From: JANQRV01 sp964533785 | GTDB lineage: Bacteria > Bacteroidota > Bacteroidia > Chitinophagales > Saprospiraceae | Assembly: GCA_964533785.1 (NCBI GenBank) | Contig: CAZHNG010000401.1 | Coordinates: 1 to 5,909 of the forward strand | Reading direction: 5' to 3' | Length of the DNA: 5,909 nucleotides | Shown: in pieces, positions 1-5,909 of the stretch | How positions within the stretch are numbered: the first letter of the stretch is position 1 | How the letters are laid out: the number at the start of each line of letters is the position of its first letter | The notes under the pieces: generated by a model | What the model was told of the DNA's origin: nothing | What the model saw: the letters and a program-made list of their open reading frames with translations, nothing else | Databases searched by the model: none | Program-made: the position numbers and the translations under genes

Positions 1-87
1 CGTCTAATTGTTGGAGCATGTTGTAATGCAACAAAATATCCTTTAAGATCAAATGGGAATGGCGGTCAGTATGCATTGGGAATCTGA
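1..87 (+). CDS. Possible C-terminal end of an upstream gene (partial, unidentified)
   Basis: Frame 1 is open from the window edge for 28 codons and closes at TGA 85-87. The peptide ends in GNGGQYALGI, and its codons are rich in first-position purines, as real genes tend to be. The other two plus frames close within a few codons. If real, this is the tail of a plus-strand gene ending 54 bases before the DUF1080 gene. Support is weak: 28 open codons are not statistically striking, third positions are much more AT-rich than in the other genes here, and the minus strand is also open over the same stretch (ATG at 76 reading out of the window). I do not recognise the family. Confidence 0.3.
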   Translation, partial: RLIVGACCNATKYPLRSNGNGGQYALGI

Positions 88-113
88 TTTTTAATCGTGT
101 ATTTTTATCTTTG
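83..113 (+). promoter_or_regulatory. Candidate Bacteroidota-type promoter for the DUF1080 gene
   Basis: TATCTTTG at 106-113 matches the Bacteroidota -7 consensus TAnnTTTG exactly. TCTG at 83-86, 19 bases upstream, is one base off the TTTG of the -33 element, and the spacing is in the usual range. Transcription would start near 120, leaving a leader of about 20 bases before the ATG at 142. The -33 half overlaps the stop codon of the possible upstream reading frame. Confidence 0.5.
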
Positions 114-141
114 ATTAAATCAACAAATTTTCTTTTAAATT

Positions 142-1527
142 ATGGTGAAATCACTTCATTACATTTGTTTGCTGCTTTTATGCTGTGCCGGGATCCAGGC
201 ACAAAATACAGAATCGGACGGTTGGGTATCTTTATTCAACGGTAAAGATTTAGACAATTTTGAAAAGAAGAACGGAAAAGCAGAATATCATATCGAAGGA
301 GACCAAATTGTCGGGGTTTCCACTTTAAATACGCCGAATACTTTTCTGTGTACGAAAAAGCATTACGAAGACTTCATCCTGGAAGTAGAAGTAATGGTTG
401 ACCCCAGGTTAAACTCCGGTATTCAGATCCGCAGTAATAGCTTGCCCGATTACCGGGATGGCCGTGTACACGGTTATCAGGTGGAGATCGACCCGAGCTC
501 CCGGGCATACAGCGGCGGAATTTACGACGAAGCGCGCAGAGGTTGGCTGTATCCTTTAGCCAATAACGAAGCCGGTCGTCATGCTTTCAACGTTGCGGGT
601 TGGAATAAGTACCATATCGAGGCCATCGGCAATGAAATTCGCGTATGGGTCAATGGGGTCAATACCGCTAATTTGGTGGATGATATGACCTCGAAAGGCT
701 TTATTGCTTTACAAGTGCACTCCATCCGTGATAAGCTGCAGGAAGGAACTCAAGTACGCTGGAAAAATATTCGTATTAAAACAGAAGACCTTGAAGAAAG
801 CCGTTGGCCCATGCAGCCGAATGCTCCGGAAGTGAACCTGGTTCCGAATACACTGACCGAAAGTGAAAAACGCAAGGGCTGGCGATTACTTTGGGATGGA
901 AAGACCACCGATGGCTGGCGCAGTGCTAAAGGTACTGAATTTCCCAAAGGCGGCTGGGTGATGGAAGACGGCGTACTTACCGTTCTGGAATCCGGTGGCG
1001 GCGAAGCCGAAGCCGGCGGTGATATCGTAACGAAAAACCAGTATAGTTCCTTTGAACTTAAAGTGGATTTCATGATCACCGAAGGCGCTAACAGCGGTAT
1101 TAAATATTTTGTCGACCCGGAATTAAACAAAGGCTCAGGCTCGGCTATCGGATTGGAATACCAAATTCTGGATGATAAAGAGCATCCCGATGCTTCCAAA
1201 GGAGTAAATGGCAACCGTACCCTCGCTTCTCTTTACGATTTGATCCCTGCGACCAATCTAAGCGTACCAGGGCGGAATAAGCCTTTTAACGGCATCGGTA
1301 AATGGAATCACGCTCACATTATTGTGAAGGGAAATCATATCGAACACTGGCTGAATGGCTACAAACTAGTCGAATACGAACGTAATACGCCAATGTACCG
1401 GGCATTGGTAGCTTACAGTAAATACAAAGTTTGGGATAAATTCGGAGAAGCGCCGCAAGGGCATATCCTTTTGCAGGATCATGGCAACCGCGTTTCTTTC
1501 AGAAGCATCAAGATTAGAGAATTTTGA
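142..1527 (+). CDS. Secreted tandem DUF1080 (3-keto-disaccharide hydrolase-like) protein
   Basis: This 461-residue exported protein carries two DUF1080 domains (Pfam 3-keto-disaccharide hydrolase family, a concanavalin-like beta-sandwich fold). Residues 1-20 form a Sec signal peptide: K3, a hydrophobic core around ICLLLLCC, then probable cleavage after IQA-20. The cysteines at 14-15 do not sit in a good lipobox (LLLC), so a soluble periplasmic protein is more likely than a lipoprotein. Domain 1 spans about 26-213, opening with W28, LFNGKDL and NSGIQIRS and closing with WKNIRIK. Domain 2 spans about 245-461, opening with GWRLLWDGK and NSGIKYF and closing with FRSIKIREF. The matching opening and closing signatures show an internal duplication. 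Characterised DUF1080 proteins cleave 3-keto-glycosides made by a Gfo/Idh/MocA dehydrogenase, and such a gene follows on the same strand. The ATG at 142 is chosen because the signal peptide begins there; it has no Shine-Dalgarno sequence. The substrate is unknown. The family call is firm, the reaction is inferred. Confidence 0.9.
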   Translation: MVKSLHYICLLLLCCAGIQAQNTESDGWVSLFNGKDLDNFEKKNGKAEYHIEGDQIVGVSTLNTPNTFLCTKKHYEDFILEVEVMVDPRLNSGIQIRSNSLPDYRDGRVHGYQVEIDPSSRAYSGGIYDEARRGWLYPLANNEAGRHAFNVAGWNKYHIEAIGNEIRVWVNGVNTANLVDDMTSKGFIALQVHSIRDKLQEGTQVRWKNIRIKTEDLEESRWPMQPNAPEVNLVPNTLTESEKRKGWRLLWDGKTTDGWRSAKGTEFPKGGWVMEDGVLTVLESGGGEAEAGGDIVTKNQYSSFELKVDFMITEGANSGIKYFVDPELNKGSGSAIGLEYQILDDKEHPDASKGVNGNRTLASLYDLIPATNLSVPGRNKPFNGIGKWNHAHIIVKGNHIEHWLNGYKLVEYERNTPMYRALVAYSKYKVWDKFGEAPQGHILLQDHGNRVSFRSIKIREF

Positions 1528-1636
1528 GCGTCTGTTTGGATTTTAAGGGGTTCATGTTCAATGAATTGAAATATTCCTGATTTCTTTATAACCATGCTTA
1601 ACAGCCATTTAAAATATAGCCCCAAGCCTCGGTTTG

Positions 1637-1653
1637 TCCCGAAATTTTCGGGA
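1637..1653. repeat. Perfect inverted repeat in the gap between the two plus-strand genes
   Basis: TCCCGAAATTTTCGGGA is an 8-base perfect inverted repeat around a single central base. It lies in the 271-base gap between the DUF1080 gene and the Tat oxidoreductase gene. No T-run follows it on either strand, so it is not a standard rho-independent terminator. It could be an operator for a dimeric regulator, an mRNA hairpin or a dispersed intergenic palindrome. The rest of the gap (1528-1798) shows no believable gene. It also contains the AT-only-core palindrome GAAAAATTTTTC at 1766-1777 and a small inverted repeat TTCAATGAATTGAA at 1557-1570. Confidence 0.55.
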
Positions 1654-1798
1654 TTGACCAATATATCTTCGCTCCTATCTCAAAGCAAAAAGGTACAAAA
1701 GCCATAAATAGAAAGAGCGAAGAATCCAACAGGCCAAGAAACCAAAACATACTCTAAGCGAGCCGGAAAAATTTTTCTAAATTCAAAACCACCATCGT

Positions 1799-3148
1799 AT
1801 GGAAAATTCAAATAATTCAAGAAGAAAATTTATAAAGAATTCAATCCTTGGTACGGCAGGGTTGAGTCTCGCTGCTACCGGAATGGATGCAAAAAGTTAC
1901 GCCAATATTCTAGGGGCTAACGACCGTATGAACTTTGCTTTAGCAGGATTAAACAGCCGTGGTAATGCCCTGGCGAATTCTATTTTGAAGCTAAGAAAAG
2001 GTAAAAATACTCGTATAACTCATATTTGTGATGTTGATAGCCGCGTATTGGAAAAACGAGCATTGGAATACAAACAGGAGAGCGGCTTCAAGCCAAAGTC
2101 GGTGAAAGATGTTCGTAAGATGCTGGAAAATAAAAAGATCGATGTATTTGTCATTGCCAGTCCGGATCATTGGCATGCACCGATGGCTATGATGGGCTTG
2201 CAGGCCGGCAAGCATGTATACGTTGAAAAACCTTGCTGCCATAATCCGGCAGAAGGTGAGATGTTGTTAGCGTTAGATAAGCAATACAAGGATCTACGGG
2301 TGCAAATGGGCAATCAGCAACGCTCAGGTTCTGCTTCCAATGAAGCCATTAAGGATATCCGCGAAGGGATCATTGGTGATGTATACTTTGGTAAAGCCTG
2401 GTATTCCAATAAAAGGGGAAGTATAGGTAAAGGTAAAAAGGTGGCTGTTCCCGATTGGCTGGATTGGGATTTGTTCCAGGGGCCGGCACCGCGGGAAGAT
2501 TTCAGAGATAATATTGTCCATTATAATTGGCATTGGTTCTGGAATTGGGGTACTGGCGAGATCAATAATAACGGTACCCATGAATTGGACATTTGCCGTT
2601 GGGCCCTGGGTGTAGATTATCCCGTTAAGGTTACTTCTTCGGGGGGTAGATACCACTTTAAAGATGACTGGGAGTTCTACGATACGCAAGTGGCCAGTTA
2701 TGAGTTTGAAGGAGGTAAGATGATCACCTGGGAAGGGAAAAGCTGTAACCCGATGCAGTACAAAGACCGTGGTCGTGGAGTTACCATTCACGGTACGGAA
2801 GGAAGTATCTTGCTGGACCGTAATAAATACATTGCCTACGATATGAAAGGCAACGTCATCAAGGAGGTAGAGCAAAAAGAAAAATCCGAAACTAGGAATA
2901 TCGTTGGTGGTGGTGGATTGACGGATCTGCATATGGCCAACCTGATCGACAGTATCCGCGAATCCATTGAGTTGAATGCACCGATCCAGGATGCCTATAA
3001 GAGTAACTTGTTGCCGCACCTTGGTAACATCGCTCAGGAACACGGCCAGTTGAACATCGACCCTAAAACCGGCCACATCATCGGAAACAATAAAGCAAAC
3101 GAATTATGGTCGAGGGAGTATGAACCTGGCTGGGAGCCACAAGCGTAA
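1799..3148 (+). CDS. Tat-exported Gfo/Idh/MocA family oxidoreductase
   Basis: A 449-residue NAD(P)-dependent sugar oxidoreductase of the secreted Gfo/Idh/MocA group. The N-terminus is a twin-arginine signal: SRRKFIK at 7-13, a weakly hydrophobic stretch GTAGLSLAATG at 18-28, and possible cleavage after A31. Tat export fits an enzyme that folds around its nicotinamide cofactor before export. The Rossmann domain follows, with a dinucleotide loop AGLNSRG at 49-55 in place of textbook GxGxxG, then the acidic strand end CDVDS, SPDHWHAP, and VEKP at 142-145 with K144 the family's conserved lysine. The C-terminal substrate domain has an aromatic-rich HYNWHWFWNWG at 241-251, typical of secreted members, and GTHELD at 259-264 with H261 and D264 the likely catalytic pair. 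The family is known for oxidising or reducing sugars and polyols; some relatives (GH109) are NAD-dependent glycosidases. Next to a DUF1080 protein it may oxidise a glycoside to its 3-keto form. The ATG is fixed by the Tat motif; there is no Shine-Dalgarno sequence. A strong terminator follows. Confidence 0.9.
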   Translation: MENSNNSRRKFIKNSILGTAGLSLAATGMDAKSYANILGANDRMNFALAGLNSRGNALANSILKLRKGKNTRITHICDVDSRVLEKRALEYKQESGFKPKSVKDVRKMLENKKIDVFVIASPDHWHAPMAMMGLQAGKHVYVEKPCCHNPAEGEMLLALDKQYKDLRVQMGNQQRSGSASNEAIKDIREGIIGDVYFGKAWYSNKRGSIGKGKKVAVPDWLDWDLFQGPAPREDFRDNIVHYNWHWFWNWGTGEINNNGTHELDICRWALGVDYPVKVTSSGGRYHFKDDWEFYDTQVASYEFEGGKMITWEGKSCNPMQYKDRGRGVTIHGTEGSILLDRNKYIAYDMKGNVIKEVEQKEKSETRNIVGGGGLTDLHMANLIDSIRESIELNAPIQDAYKSNLLPHLGNIAQEHGQLNIDPKTGHIIGNNKANELWSREYEPGWEPQA

Positions 3149-3181
3149 CGACCAGTTTCTGAGCTTAATATTTAGAGCGAC

Positions 3182-3218
3182 ACCCTGAAGACTAAGTCCT
3201 TAGTTTTCAGGGTTTTTT
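3182..3218 (+). terminator. Rho-independent terminator of the Tat oxidoreductase gene
   Basis: The left arm at 3182-3196 (ACCCTGAAGACTAAG) pairs with the right arm at 3199-3213. That is 15 potential pairs with one G-U wobble and a short TC loop, followed by a run of six T (3213-3218) on the plus strand. It lies 33 bases after the stop codon at 3148. Read on the minus strand the arms still pair, apart from one A-C mismatch, but no T-run follows, so termination of the opposing uxaB transcript here would be weaker. The hairpin overlaps the last codons and the stop codon of uxaB. Confidence 0.9.
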
Positions 3219-4624
3219 AATATGAAAGACTTTTTTTCGATAAGTTCTGCCACCTTTGTTTCCAGGTTAGGCGGCAGGTGAACTGAACCATTTAGTTTTT
3301 CTTTAAGAGCTTGAAGAACAATGGTTTTTGTATTTTTCCCGCTGCGCCAAATTTCCTGAAAAAATTGCAAATTGGACTGGTCGTCGTTTAGCGGCGTTGG
3401 CTGCCCTTCCCATTCTCCTTTGTAGAAGGTAATAAGAGCGGCTAATGCTTTCAACAGATGTTCCGGTAGCCGTTCATTTTTTTCACTATACCATTCCAAA
3501 CTCGGTAGCAACCTGGTTTTAAATTTTGCAATGGAGTTGAGGGCAATATCTTTTAAACGATGTTCGATAAACGGGTTTTTAAAGCGATCCAGCACTGATT
3601 GGGCATAACTTACCTTTTCAGCTTCCGGGTATTCCAGTGTTGGCAGAATATCATCGTGGATCAACTCCTTGATGAAGGTACCTACTTTTTGGTCTTCAAT
3701 GCTTTCTCTGACGGTTTCCAGGCCATTGAAATACCCCACCGGTACCATGGCGGTGTGGGCACCGTTGAGAATGCGCACTTTTAAAGTTCTGTGCTTGGTC
3801 AGATCGTTCACAAATTGGATGTTGAGCCTGGCTTGTAAGGAAGGCAACTCCTTGGCAACCTTTCGATGATCGTCTTCAATAACCCAAACGTAATAAGGTT
3901 CGGTCGCAGTCATTAACTTATCCTGATAACCAATTTGTTCTTGAATTTTCCCGGCATCTTTTTCCGGGAATCCGGTTACGATCCGGTCCACTAGGGTATT
4001 GCAAAAGGTATTCGCCGTTTCGATCCATTTGATGAAATCATCTTCTAATTCCCACAAACGGGCGTATTGAAGTACGTATTTTTTCAATTGATCGCCGTTG
4101 TTTTCGATCAATTCACAGGGTAAGATAATAAATCCCTTGTCCGGTGCTCCGGAGAAATGTTGAAACCGGTGATACAATAATTGGGTCAATTTTCCGGGAA
4201 AACTATTGGCCGGATGGTCTTCTTCTTTATCTGTTTGGTTAAAAACAATGCCTGCTTCCGTGGTATTGGAAACAATAAAACGCATGGTCTCGATCTCGGC
4301 TAATTTTAAATACCCACGGTAATCATGATAAGGCTGAATGGTACGGTTGACACATTTTACTAACCTGGTATGCTCTACTAATTCGTTGTTTTCGATTCCC
4401 CGGACGAGCACGTGGAATAGGCCATCTTGTTCATTCAAGGCGTGATAATCCCCATGCCTGGTTGGTTTTACAATGACCACTCCGCCGTTAAAATCGGTAC
4501 GTTCGTTCAGTAAATCTACCATCCAATCGACAAAAGCCCGCAGGAAATTTCCTCCGCCAAACTGGATGATACGTTCCGGGCGGACCGCTCTTTCCGCTAT
4601 ATTGTTGTTGTTTAATGGATTCAT
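3200..4624 (-). CDS. uxaB: Tagaturonate reductase (altronate oxidoreductase)
   Basis: UxaB is the cytoplasmic NADH-dependent enzyme that reduces D-tagaturonate to D-altronate in the isomerase route of galacturonate breakdown, between UxaC and UxaA. It belongs to the polyol-specific long-chain dehydrogenase (mannitol dehydrogenase) family. The N-terminus PERIIQFGGGNFLRAF at 16-31 and the following VDWMVDLLNERTD closely resemble E. coli UxaB as I remember it. The family's catalytic pattern KxxxxNxxH is present as KVRILNGAH, with K282, N287 and H290. From the ATG at 4624 it is 474 residues, close to the E. coli length of about 480. The frame extends upstream only to a TTG at 4639, which I reject in favour of the ATG; neither has a clear Shine-Dalgarno sequence. 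It lies 128 bases downstream of a same-strand oxidoreductase gene and may share its transcript. The stop codon falls inside the terminator of the converging gene. uxaA and uxaC are not in the window. Confidence 0.93.
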   Translation of the reverse strand: MNPLNNNNIAERAVRPERIIQFGGGNFLRAFVDWMVDLLNERTDFNGGVVIVKPTRHGDYHALNEQDGLFHVLVRGIENNELVEHTRLVKCVNRTIQPYHDYRGYLKLAEIETMRFIVSNTTEAGIVFNQTDKEEDHPANSFPGKLTQLLYHRFQHFSGAPDKGFIILPCELIENNGDQLKKYVLQYARLWELEDDFIKWIETANTFCNTLVDRIVTGFPEKDAGKIQEQIGYQDKLMTATEPYYVWVIEDDHRKVAKELPSLQARLNIQFVNDLTKHRTLKVRILNGAHTAMVPVGYFNGLETVRESIEDQKVGTFIKELIHDDILPTLEYPEAEKVSYAQSVLDRFKNPFIEHRLKDIALNSIAKFKTRLLPSLEWYSEKNERLPEHLLKALAALITFYKGEWEGQPTPLNDDQSNLQFFQEIWRSGKNTKTIVLQALKEKLNGSVHLPPNLETKVAELIEKKSFILKNPEN

Positions 4625-4752
4625 CAGGTTTAAAGTCAATGATTAGCGCTCTGCTAAAGTAGTAAAGATTTGGGAGATTGGGGTTGACATGAGAAAAATT
4701 TGCCCAACCGCCCGATCCTGTTCATCGCTCTAAAGTACTTTTGCCTTATGTT

Positions 4753-5784
4753 TCATTGTCCATTGAGGAAAACGGGTTGGCCCATACTATTGGACCGATA
4801 TATAGCCTGGATCAGTGCCAGGGATCTTTTGGCAACCTCGCCGTTGACCAGTGGTTCTTGGTTGGTTCGAATAGCCTGGACAATTTCTTCAATTTGAGTT
4901 TTGTGAAGGATGTAGTCAATATCCATAGGGTTGGAAGCTCCCGTATTGGACGCTGCGACTATATTGGCAGGTGGTTCTCCTTGTATGTTCCAGGCAGTAA
5001 TAACCCCTCCTTCCAATATGATACTGCCATTTTCTCCAAAAATTTCGAGTCTTTCCGGATAACCGGGATAAGCGGCCGTACTGGCCTGTATGGCACCTAG
5101 AGCCCCATTCTGGAAGGAAAGCAAGGCCAGACCAAGATCTTCTCCTTCAATCCGATGCACCATAGTCCGGGTCTTTCCAAAAACTTCCCGGACAGGCCCC
5201 ATGATATCCAGTAACAAGTCGATCGTATGAATGCCTTGGTTGATCAGCGCTGCGCCGCCATCTCCGGCCAAAGTCCCTTTCCAGTCACTGGACTGGTAGT
5301 AATTTTCGTCCCGGTACCACTTTATGTAGGCGTTGCCCAAAATTAACTTTCCTAGTTTTCCCTCTCGTACCGCTTTTTTGAGTTGCTGGTAGGATGGGGT
5401 GTACCGGTTTTGGAAAATGCAGGCCAGTTTGACTCCTGCTTTTTTACAGGCTTCGATCATTAGATCGGCCCTTTGAACGGTAACTTCGAGAGGCTTCTCA
5501 GTAATGACGTGTTTACCTGCTTTTGCTGCGGCTAAAGCGGGCTCCAAATGATTGCCGCTTTGTGTCAATATACAAACGACATCGATCTCCTCTTTGACCA
5601 GCATTTCCTGCACAGAAGCATAGGAGTTAATACCAAACTTTTGTTGGGCCAGCCGAGCTCTTTCCTCCGTGGAACTGCACAGAGCCGCTACTTGGCAATT
5701 TTGAATTTCATTTATACTTGCAATGTGATGGCCGGCAATCGCACCGGTGCCGATGATACCGAAACGCAGCATGTTATTATTCAT
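4753..5784 (-). CDS. Cytoplasmic Gfo/Idh/MocA family oxidoreductase
   Basis: A 343-residue NAD(P)-dependent dehydrogenase with no signal peptide. The N-terminal Rossmann domain starts LRFGIIGTGAIAG (residues 6-18), a canonical GxGxxA dinucleotide loop. It continues through the acidic/serine-rich strand end LCSSTEERA and TEKPLEV with conserved K97, the lysine position seen in inositol dehydrogenases of the family. The C-terminal domain carries GIHTIDLL with H186 and D189 as likely catalytic residues, then GALGAIQAS and ERLEIFGENG, the usual sheet strands of the substrate domain. Length is typical. The exact sugar, polyol or sugar acid cannot be told; the neighbour uxaB suggests a role in uronate or related catabolism. 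The start is taken at ATG 5784 because it lies a few residues before the first strand; ATG 5772 is equally possible. An in-frame ATG at 5838 would add 18 mostly basic and polar residues, yet it is the one with a Shine-Dalgarno-like AGGAAG. The heptamer array lies just upstream. Confidence 0.88.
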   Translation of the reverse strand: MNNNMLRFGIIGTGAIAGHHIASINEIQNCQVAALCSSTEERARLAQQKFGINSYASVQEMLVKEEIDVVCILTQSGNHLEPALAAAKAGKHVITEKPLEVTVQRADLMIEACKKAGVKLACIFQNRYTPSYQQLKKAVREGKLGKLILGNAYIKWYRDENYYQSSDWKGTLAGDGGAALINQGIHTIDLLLDIMGPVREVFGKTRTMVHRIEGEDLGLALLSFQNGALGAIQASTAAYPGYPERLEIFGENGSIILEGGVITAWNIQGEPPANIVAASNTGASNPMDIDYILHKTQIEEIVQAIRTNQEPLVNGEVAKRSLALIQAIYRSNSMGQPVFLNGQ

Positions 5785-5866
5785 GAGAGAACGGGATTTT
5801 ATTACTTTTCTTTCTTTTATGGGATTGGTATAAACCATTTAACTTCCTAAACAGATTTGGACTTTT

Positions 5867-5909
5867 GACGCTAGACGCTAGACGCTAGACGCTAGACGCT
5901 AGACGCTAG
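5867..5909. repeat. Heptamer tandem repeat (GACGCTA)n, cut by the window end
   Basis: Six perfect copies of GACGCTA plus one further G run head to tail to the last base of the window, so the true copy number is unknown. A degenerate unit GACTTTT at 5860-5866 precedes the first perfect copy. Every frame across the array meets TAG or its reverse CTA in a 7-base register, so it is not a coding repeat: plus-strand frames hit TAG once per 21 bases. On the minus strand the array lies 28 bases upstream of the ATG at 5838 and 82 bases upstream of the preferred start at 5784, within promoter range of the oxidoreductase gene. Confidence 0.95.

Noticed and set aside
750..1214. 154-codon minus-strand reading frame inside the DUF1080 gene
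   Set aside because: Antisense to a well-supported domain; the serine- and proline-rich translation is typical of shadow frames.
1557..1570. TTCAATGAATTGAA as a terminator for the DUF1080 gene
   Set aside because: The stem is only six bases, AT-rich, with a two-base loop and no following T-run; it is too weak to call.
1479..1661. 60-codon minus-strand reading frame at the end of the DUF1080 gene and in the gap
   Set aside because: It begins at TTG, overlaps the 3' end of a firm gene in antisense and has no recognisable domain or ribosome-binding sequence.
1664..1671. TATCTTCG as a -7 promoter element for the Tat oxidoreductase gene
   Set aside because: It has one mismatch to TAnnTTTG, the nearest upstream TTTG (1633-1636) is 27 bases away, and the leader would be over 110 bases; support is insufficient.
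2324..3076. 250-codon minus-strand reading frame inside the Tat oxidoreductase gene
   Set aside because: It lies wholly antisense to a gene with clear family motifs, and its translation shows no family pattern; it is a codon-bias shadow.
4625..4639. TTG start for uxaB adding five residues
   Set aside because: The ATG at 4624 is a better start codon and already gives the full family length; there is no Shine-Dalgarno sequence to favour TTG.
4741..5100. Plus-strand reading frame of 119 codons antisense to the cytoplasmic oxidoreductase
   Set aside because: It overlaps the conserved C-terminal domain of a firm minus-strand gene and shows no independent motif.

Overview
The window looks like chromosomal DNA of a Bacteroidota bacterium. 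The evidence is a secreted tandem DUF1080 protein, a Tat-exported sugar oxidoreductase of the Gfo/Idh/MocA family, a match to the Bacteroidota -7 promoter consensus (TAnnTTTG) just before the first gene, and start codons mostly without Shine-Dalgarno sequences. Genus cannot be told from the sequence. Everything recognisable concerns sugar or uronate metabolism, as in carbohydrate-utilisation regions of this phylum.

Layout: positions 1-87 may hold the tail of an upstream plus-strand gene, but this is ambiguous. A short promoter-bearing gap leads to a secreted two-domain DUF1080 protein (142-1527, +). A 271-base gap with a perfect inverted repeat follows, then a Tat-signal Gfo/Idh/MocA oxidoreductase (1799-3148, +), which ends at a strong rho-independent terminator (3182-3218). 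From the other side come two minus-strand genes: a cytoplasmic Gfo/Idh/MocA oxidoreductase (start about 5784, end 4753) and, 128 bases downstream of it, uxaB, tagaturonate reductase (4624-3200). The convergent junction is very tight, and the last codons of uxaB lie inside the terminator hairpin of the plus-strand gene. The window ends in a heptamer tandem array, six GACGCTA units and cut off by the window edge, lying just 5' of the cytoplasmic oxidoreductase gene.

How the genes may work together (inference): the two exported plus-strand proteins resemble the dehydrogenase plus DUF1080 pairing associated with oxidation of a sugar at C3 and cleavage of the resulting 3-keto-glycoside. This would happen in the periplasm, on a substrate that cannot be told from sequence. 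The minus-strand pair is cytoplasmic. UxaB belongs to galacturonate catabolism (tagaturonate to altronate), and its oxidoreductase neighbour probably acts on a related sugar, sugar acid or polyol. No mobile element, RNA gene or CRISPR array was seen. I found no clearly new system; the main points for follow-up are the exported 3-keto-type module, the heptamer array beside a gene start, and the terminator/CDS overlap.
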